Origin: an uncultured Acidobacteriia bacterium
GTDB taxonomy: Bacteria; Acidobacteriota; Terriglobia; Bryobacterales; Bryobacteraceae
Assembly (NCBI GenBank): GCA_903929755.1
Contig: CAIYVZ010000007.1
Span: forward strand, 1-64,000
Direction: 5' to 3'
DNA length: 64,000 bases
Of the stretch, positions 59,760-64,000 are shown piece after piece; position 1 is the stretch's first letter; each line of letters opens with the position of its first letter. A program made the position numbers and the translations under genes. Under the pieces are notes generated by a model. The model had not been told where the DNA came from and ran no database searches. It saw nothing but the letters and a program-made list of their open reading frames with translations.

Positions 59760-61043
59760 CTAATGCGCGGCGGCCGTGTCCTTCACGAACACGTCAAACG
59801 GCAGGTTGTCTTCCGCATCGAAGGGCAGGTCATGCTCGCCCTGCAGAATCTCCAGCCGCGGATTGGCTTCAATCTCCGCCCGCATATTGCTGCTCAGGCC
59901 CAGAAGGCCCAGTTCCAGCGTGTTGTGGATCCAGCCCAGCCGTACCTCGGCCACATCGTGCTTGCCCACAGTCAGCGCAATCCGGTTCAGGCATTCCAGA
60001 TCCGTTGACCAATGAATCGGCGTCTTCGCCGCGCCCGGTGTGGAAGCCGTCAGCGCGTTGATCCACGTGGGAGTCGGGTCCAGCTTCGCCAGCAACCGGT
60101 CATGCACCACATCCGCCAGCCCAAACCCCACGCCATTGCCGTAGCTCAGCGAACTCAGGTCGCGCAGATAGATCCGCTCCATCTTCGGAGTGTTCCGCCA
60201 CGGGTTGTACTCGCCCGCCGTACCACGGTTCACCACCTTGGTATCCATGCCGGCGCCGCTGATCTGCTTGCCGATCTCATTGATCATGATGATGTCGAGG
60301 TCGCACGGCAGTGAAGGCGCCCAGCTCTTGCAAATCTCCAGCAGGCCTTCTTCCATCTCCAGCATCTGTCCCACCGGCACCGCGGTCAATTGCGCCGTGT
60401 TGTGGTAAGCGTCTTCCAGGATGGCCATGCCGCCCAGGATCTTGCCCGATCCCAGAACCTGCTTACCCACGCTCCGGATCACGTTTTCCATGCCGAGCCG
60501 GTAGGCGTGAGTGTGATAATTCTTGGCGCCGGACCACTTGCCAAGGCCAATAGCCATCATCTTGAACAGGCCGCTTTCGATCTTTCCTTCGAAATCGGTG
60601 TGCTGCTTCACCCGACCCACCAGCATGATGCCATCTGCGCCTGAAGCGTACTTGTCCAGAAAAGCTTCAATGCCTTCGGCTGTCTTGCCCAGCGAGATCA
60701 CGTCCAGCGAACTCTTCACCGGGCATCCCATCGTCTGTTCGTCGATCCCGTAGTGCGCCAGAACGTCCGCCTGGCCTTCCGCCGTTGCCGCACCATGGCT
60801 GCCCATAGCCGGGAAGATGAACGGGTTCATACCCTTCGCCTTCCAGAACTCCACCACGGCTTTCACAATGGTGTCAATGTTCGAGATACCCCTGCTGCCC
60901 ACGCCAACGGCAACCGACGAGCCCGCTCCCAGACCATCGCCAAAACCGGCATCACGGAGCTCCTTCGCCACGGCACCTGTAATATCGGTAATCCTGCGGT
61001 CCGGGAAGTTCTGCTTGACGAGGAGCATCTGGGGAAGAGACAT
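59760..61043 (-). CDS. LarA-family (DUF2088) protein
   Basis: This 427-residue cytosolic protein has the lactate-racemase N-terminal-type features SSVAVGVGSRGI, FIFPAMGSHGAATAEGQADV and HYGIDEQ. Two later regions are also conserved: VGRVKQHTDFEGKIESGLFK and MAIGLGKWSGAKNYHTHA, with Lys and His residues where LarA proteins bind the nickel-pincer nucleotide. It probably catalyses racemisation or epimerisation of a 2-hydroxy acid. No larB/C/E cofactor genes are in the window. A strong candidate context is the sugar-acid-like operon downstream. Confidence 0.75.
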   Translation of the reverse strand: MSLPQMLLVKQNFPDRRITDITGAVAKELRDAGFGDGLGAGSSVAVGVGSRGISNIDTIVKAVVEFWKAKGMNPFIFPAMGSHGAATAEGQADVLAHYGIDEQTMGCPVKSSLDVISLGKTAEGIEAFLDKYASGADGIMLVGRVKQHTDFEGKIESGLFKMMAIGLGKWSGAKNYHTHAYRLGMENVIRSVGKQVLGSGKILGGMAILEDAYHNTAQLTAVPVGQMLEMEEGLLEICKSWAPSLPCDLDIIMINEIGKQISGAGMDTKVVNRGTAGEYNPWRNTPKMERIYLRDLSSLSYGNGVGFGLADVVHDRLLAKLDPTPTWINALTASTPGAAKTPIHWSTDLECLNRIALTVGKHDVAEVRLGWIHNTLELGLLGLSSNMRAEIEANPRLEILQGEHDLPFDAEDNLPFDVFVKDTAAAH

Positions 61044-61081
61044 AGAGGAAATTATATCAACGGCCGAACGCTATCAACGGG

Positions 61082-61705
61082 TTAGGTTCGTTCCCACTGG
61101 TCGGACAAAAGCCGCGAGTATTCTTCAGAAGCGAACAGATCAAACCAAAAATTATCCGCCGGAATCGGCTCAAACGGCCGCAAATGCTGGAAGCAGATGT
61201 ACGCGTGATCCGCATACCGGTGGTAGTGATTCAGGAACGTCGGTGCCAGCGTCTCAATTGGTGGCGGGTCAGTAAAAATACTATAAATCCCGATCGCCCT
61301 CGAAAAAACCGCCCGGCGATCAGAAACTCCCCACCGTTCCAGTTTTTCCTTCACATTCAATGGCGGGTCTTCCACAATCAGCGAGGCAAAGCTCTGTTCC
61401 GAGTATCGGGGATTCGCATCCGCGGAGCGTCGCACGAAATCCACGCACTGCTGTAGCCACCGCGAAATATCTTTACCCAGGAACAGGAGCATACGAATCT
61501 CCTGATATCGGCCCACCATCACCCGGCGCTGTAGTTCATACCGCTCATCGCCCTCTGAATCAGGCCCCAGCAGACCTTCCAGCGAAAGGTTTGCCCGGGA
61601 ACCTTCCATCAGTTCATCCACCGAACTGCCTCCGCCAAACGGATGGAGAATCAGCGGCGGAAGCGCCCGCCCGAGTGTCGGCGCTATGTTTTCGGTGGAA
61701 GTCAA
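61082..61705 (-). CDS. Hypothetical protein, soluble, unrecognised
   Basis: This 207-residue protein begins MTSTENIAPTLGRALPPLIL. No signal peptide or membrane segment is present. The middle is helical and charged (LQRRVMVGRYQEIRMLLFLG, SRWLQQCVDFVRRSA). The C-terminal part is rich in aromatic residues (FLNHYHRYADHAYICFQHLR, ADNFWFDLFASEEYSRLLSD). The long helical start and an aromatic end are seen in some Acidobacteria-specific proteins, but I cannot name a family. It lies 38 bases from the LarA-like gene on the same strand and may be cotranscribed with it. Upstream is a 14-bp tandem repeat. Confidence 0.6.
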   Translation of the reverse strand: MTSTENIAPTLGRALPPLILHPFGGGSSVDELMEGSRANLSLEGLLGPDSEGDERYELQRRVMVGRYQEIRMLLFLGKDISRWLQQCVDFVRRSADANPRYSEQSFASLIVEDPPLNVKEKLERWGVSDRRAVFSRAIGIYSIFTDPPPIETLAPTFLNHYHRYADHAYICFQHLRPFEPIPADNFWFDLFASEEYSRLLSDQWERT

Positions 61706-61727
61706 CGGTTTGGAACGGCTCCTTCTT

Positions 61728-61769
61728 TGGTCCGCTTGTTCTGGTCCGCTTGTTCTGGTCCGCTTGTTC
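61728..61769. repeat. 14-bp tandem repeat, three perfect copies
   Basis: TGGTCCGCTTGTTC occurs three times in a row, followed by a degenerate fourth copy to about 61780. It lies in the intergenic space between the unknown protein gene and the M28 peptidase gene, on the upstream side of the former. Copy number may vary by slippage. Confidence 0.9.
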
Positions 61770-61840
61770 TGATCTGCTTGCGCAGCCCTGTTATTAGTAT
61801 CGGCAAATCTGAACCCAACGATTAGCCCGACTTGCTGAAA

Positions 61841-63661
61841 CTACTTTCGCTCGGTCAACTTCACCTTTACCGCCAACTTCTGTTCACCCCGCAGGACTTC
61901 CACCAGAACCTCGTCTCCAGCCTTATGCGACCGCAGCGCATAGGTGAAATCGTACAGATTCGCAATATCCTTGTCCCCAAACGTAATCATAATATCCCCC
62001 GCCTTCAGGCCAGCCAGCGCCGCCGGAGACCCATCTTTCACATCGGCGAACCGAACCCCCTTCGGAGGTTCCGCGAAATCCGGGATGCTGCCAAAATTCG
62101 GGCCATACCCGCCCCCGGAACTGCTGCTCGTTGAACCCGGCGTTCCTGACTTAGGCTCCACCCTGACAAACTTCGGCCTCTCGGGAGCCGCATCCAGCTT
62201 CTCGGCAATTTCCGAAACCAGCTTCAGGACCTCAACCGAATTCGGGCCGTCAATCTTGTCCCACGTGTCGCTGGGCTTGTGGTAATCCCCATGCAGGCCG
62301 GAAAAAAAGAACAGCACCGGAACCTGTTTCGCCGTGAACGAAGTATGGTCGCTTGAACCATAACCGCTGTTATCGGAGTAGTCCACTTTCAGCGGATGCC
62401 CGGGGATAATCGCATCGAGGCTGGCGCGCAGCGTGTTCCCGGTTCCGGCCCCGCCCACGTACAGCTTACCCTCCCGGACCCGCCCCACCATGTCCAGGTT
62501 GATCATGGTGACGGCGTTTGCCAGCGGCATTTCCGGGTGATTCGCGTAATAGCTCGACCCCAGCAGGCCCAGTTCCTCGCCCGCAAACGTCAGGAACAGA
62601 ATCCCGCGCTTCAGCTTCTTTCCGGCGAAGTATTTCGCCAGTTCCAGCACCGCGGCTGTCCCCGACGCGTTGTCATCGGCGCCAGGGTGTACCGTGCCGG
62701 CCAGCGAAGGTGCCATGGAAAACTGCTCGCCCAGACCAAGGTGATCATAATGCGCCCCGATGATCAAATATTCATTCGTCTCACCCGGCAGCCACGCCAC
62801 CACGTTATTGACGGTCTTTACGGCACGTTCCACTTCCACCTGTTCCCGAACCTGCACGCCCGCAAACTCAAACGACCTCGGCTTCAGATCGCCATCAATC
62901 CCCGCCTCCAGGTCCTCCAGTTTCTTTCCCGCCGCGCTGAACAGGCCGCTCAGTGCTTCCGGCATCATCTGCAACGAGAGAATGCCTGCATCCGCCGGAC
63001 CATTGGTTTTGCCGAACGCCTCCAGCTTTGCCTCATCATCCTTGTGGTTCGGACGGTCCTTCAGCACAATCACACCCCGTGCGCCGTGTGCTTTGGCGTT
63101 TGCCGCCTTGGCGTACATCTGCGAATGGTCGGTGTAGGCCTCGCCCAGAAACACGCTGTTCTTATCGCTTTCCTGTGGTTCGTGGGACAAAACAACAACA
63201 AATTTCCCCTTGGCGTCGATCCCCGCGTAGTCGTCGTAGCTGTATTCCGGGGCCGTAATCCCATAACCCGCAAATACCAGACCTCCGGATGCCTTTCCGC
63301 TGGACGAAAAATTCAGAGGCTGAAAGTCCTTCAGCGCCTCAAACGCCGTCGCCGCCCCGCCGGACGTCACTTCCAGATGATTTTCGCGGCCGATCTTCGC
63401 GCTCGTCGTCACCTGAAACGGTTGCAGATACCCCGTGGCACCCGGCGCAGGCTTCAGCTGCAGAGCTTTGAACTGCGCGGCAATATACTGGCCCGCGCGT
63501 TCCAGTTCGGGTGACCCGGTTGCCCGGCCCTTCATGTCGGGAGACGCCAGCACCTTAATGTGGTCAATGTAGCGTCCGGCATCAAAACTCTGCGCCAGAG
63601 CGATTTGCACCAGAGCCAGACTCCCCAGCGCCGTCCCGATAAACAGCAGCCGCGTCCGCAT
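61841..63661 (-). CDS. M28-family zinc aminopeptidase with PA and PDZ domains, secreted
   Basis: This 606-residue protein has a signal peptide (MRTRLLFIGTALGSLALVQI). A protease-associated (PA) domain covers about residues 125-250. The M28 catalytic core has metal ligands in IGAHYDHLGLGEQ, HPGADDNASGTAAVLELAKY (Asp bridging two Zn), FAGEELGLLGSSYYA (catalytic Glu) and YGSSDHTSFTAKQVP. A C-terminal PDZ domain (GVRFADVKDGSPAALAGLKA, LRSHKAGDEVLVEVLRG) is unusual for M28 enzymes and may recruit or sense partners. It is periplasmic or secreted and trims N-terminal residues. The ATG at 63661 gives the signal peptide; the open frame reaches 63706. It begins four bases from the DsbA-like gene. Confidence 0.9.
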   Translation of the reverse strand: MRTRLLFIGTALGSLALVQIALAQSFDAGRYIDHIKVLASPDMKGRATGSPELERAGQYIAAQFKALQLKPAPGATGYLQPFQVTTSAKIGRENHLEVTSGGAATAFEALKDFQPLNFSSSGKASGGLVFAGYGITAPEYSYDDYAGIDAKGKFVVVLSHEPQESDKNSVFLGEAYTDHSQMYAKAANAKAHGARGVIVLKDRPNHKDDEAKLEAFGKTNGPADAGILSLQMMPEALSGLFSAAGKKLEDLEAGIDGDLKPRSFEFAGVQVREQVEVERAVKTVNNVVAWLPGETNEYLIIGAHYDHLGLGEQFSMAPSLAGTVHPGADDNASGTAAVLELAKYFAGKKLKRGILFLTFAGEELGLLGSSYYANHPEMPLANAVTMINLDMVGRVREGKLYVGGAGTGNTLRASLDAIIPGHPLKVDYSDNSGYGSSDHTSFTAKQVPVLFFFSGLHGDYHKPSDTWDKIDGPNSVEVLKLVSEIAEKLDAAPERPKFVRVEPKSGTPGSTSSSSGGGYGPNFGSIPDFAEPPKGVRFADVKDGSPAALAGLKAGDIMITFGDKDIANLYDFTYALRSHKAGDEVLVEVLRGEQKLAVKVKLTERK

Positions 63662-63665
63662 CGCC

Positions 63666-64000
63666 TTACTGCAACTTCCCCGGCGCGGGTATCGACGTTC
63701 CGCCAAACTCCGGCAGTTTCACATCGCAACCACAATCTTCACCGGCATTCTTCGCCGTCTTCTGGTACCCAACCTCGTAGTCGATCACGAACTTCAGGTC
63801 TTTCCACGCCGTCACGCCACCCAGCTTCCGGCCATTCACGAACACCGTCGGCGTCTGATTCACGCCCAGGCTCTGCCCAATCGCGATGCTGGCATTCACT
63901 TCCGATTCCGTTTCCTTCGACACCATGCAGGCTTGCACCTGGGCAGGATCCAGACCCTTCACGCCCTTCGCGAACTCCAGAACCTTGCTCTGCAGGTTGT
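63666..64000 (-). CDS. DsbA-like thioredoxin-fold protein (5' end outside the window)
   Basis: The frame is open to the window edge and codes about 110 residues. SIAIGQSLGVNQTPTVFVNG gives the cis-Pro loop (T-P-T-V/F-x-x-N-G) of DsbA/BdbD-like thioredoxins (DSBA-type thioredoxin_4 family). The C-terminal GEDCGCDVKLPEFGG has a Cys pair. The active-site CxxC would lie upstream, outside the window. Such proteins are exported thiol oxidases or disulfide-handling factors. It is likely cotranscribed with the M28 peptidase, which starts four bases later. Confidence 0.8.
   Translation of the reverse strand, partial: NLQSKVLEFAKGVKGLDPAQVQACMVSKETESEVNASIAIGQSLGVNQTPTVFVNGRKLGGVTAWKDLKFVIDYEVGYQKTAKNAGEDCGCDVKLPEFGGTSIPAPGKLQ

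Noticed and set aside
61728-61780. Possible CRISPR-like array from repeated 14-mers
   Set aside because: The copies are directly adjacent without spacers and too short; this is a simple tandem repeat.

Overview
The window is high-GC bacterial chromosome, about 60% or more by eye. Its gene set points to a soil or sediment member of the Acidobacteriota, most likely the Solibacter/Bryobacter side. Supporting signs are a very large Oar-type TonB-dependent receptor with an N-terminal carboxypeptidase-regulatory-like domain, a GMC oxidoreductase paired with a gluconate-2-dehydrogenase subunit-3-like protein, a twin-arginine-like sulfatase, a BNR sialidase, S9 and M28 secreted peptidases, and a phosphoketolase/acetate kinase pair. 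The taxon is an inference from gene content. No rRNA, tRNA or CRISPR array was seen.

Layout. Positions 1-940 are a decayed mobile or toxin-antitoxin region: an IS66-like transposase tail, an AT-rich patch and a frameshifted AbrB-type antitoxin remnant. Positions 943-13763 carry a SEC-C protein, a dipeptidyl peptidase IV, htpG, the ackA-xfp-mgtA run, an OsmC protein and a sulfatase. Positions 13999-16182 hold a small redox operon of cupredoxin-like lipoprotein, beta-propeller lipoprotein and ferredoxin.

The centrepiece is 16172-32117. Thirteen genes on the minus strand, nearly all overlapping or within 10 bases of each other, read rnfB, a giant pyruvate:ferredoxin oxidoreductase, rnfC-D-G-E-A, a small Cys-rich membrane protein, a plant-type ferredoxin-NADP reductase, Rieske protein, split cytochrome b (b6-type His spacing) and an octaheme c-type cytochrome. 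A divergent apbE (flavin transferase for RnfG/RnfD) lies across a 190-bp intergenic region that contains a perfect inverted repeat. Read together, the operon could pass electrons from pyruvate through ferredoxin to Rnf (NAD+ reduction and ion pumping) or FNR (NADP+), and could house a b6c-like quinol oxidase whose electron outlet is a multiheme cytochrome instead of cytochrome c1 or f.

Positions 33375-41285 hold two toxin-antitoxin modules, the GMC pair and the TonB receptor. One module is bracketed by a 148-bp direct repeat of the receptor gene's 3' end and terminator. Positions 41292-45256 hold the sialidase and a groES-groEL operon with a clear CIRCE operator. Positions 46163-51515 hold an FAD amine oxidase next to a heme-binding-like beta-barrel protein, then a tandemly duplicated and partly deleted mgtC-like/proline iminopeptidase region. 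Positions 51687-64000 carry an OFA-type MFS transporter, an outer-membrane protein, an RDD pseudogene, a methyltransferase, YraN, GalT, a DapA-like/epimerase/GNAT operon, a LarA-like protein, an unknown protein, an M28-PDZ peptidase and a DsbA-like protein cut by the window end.
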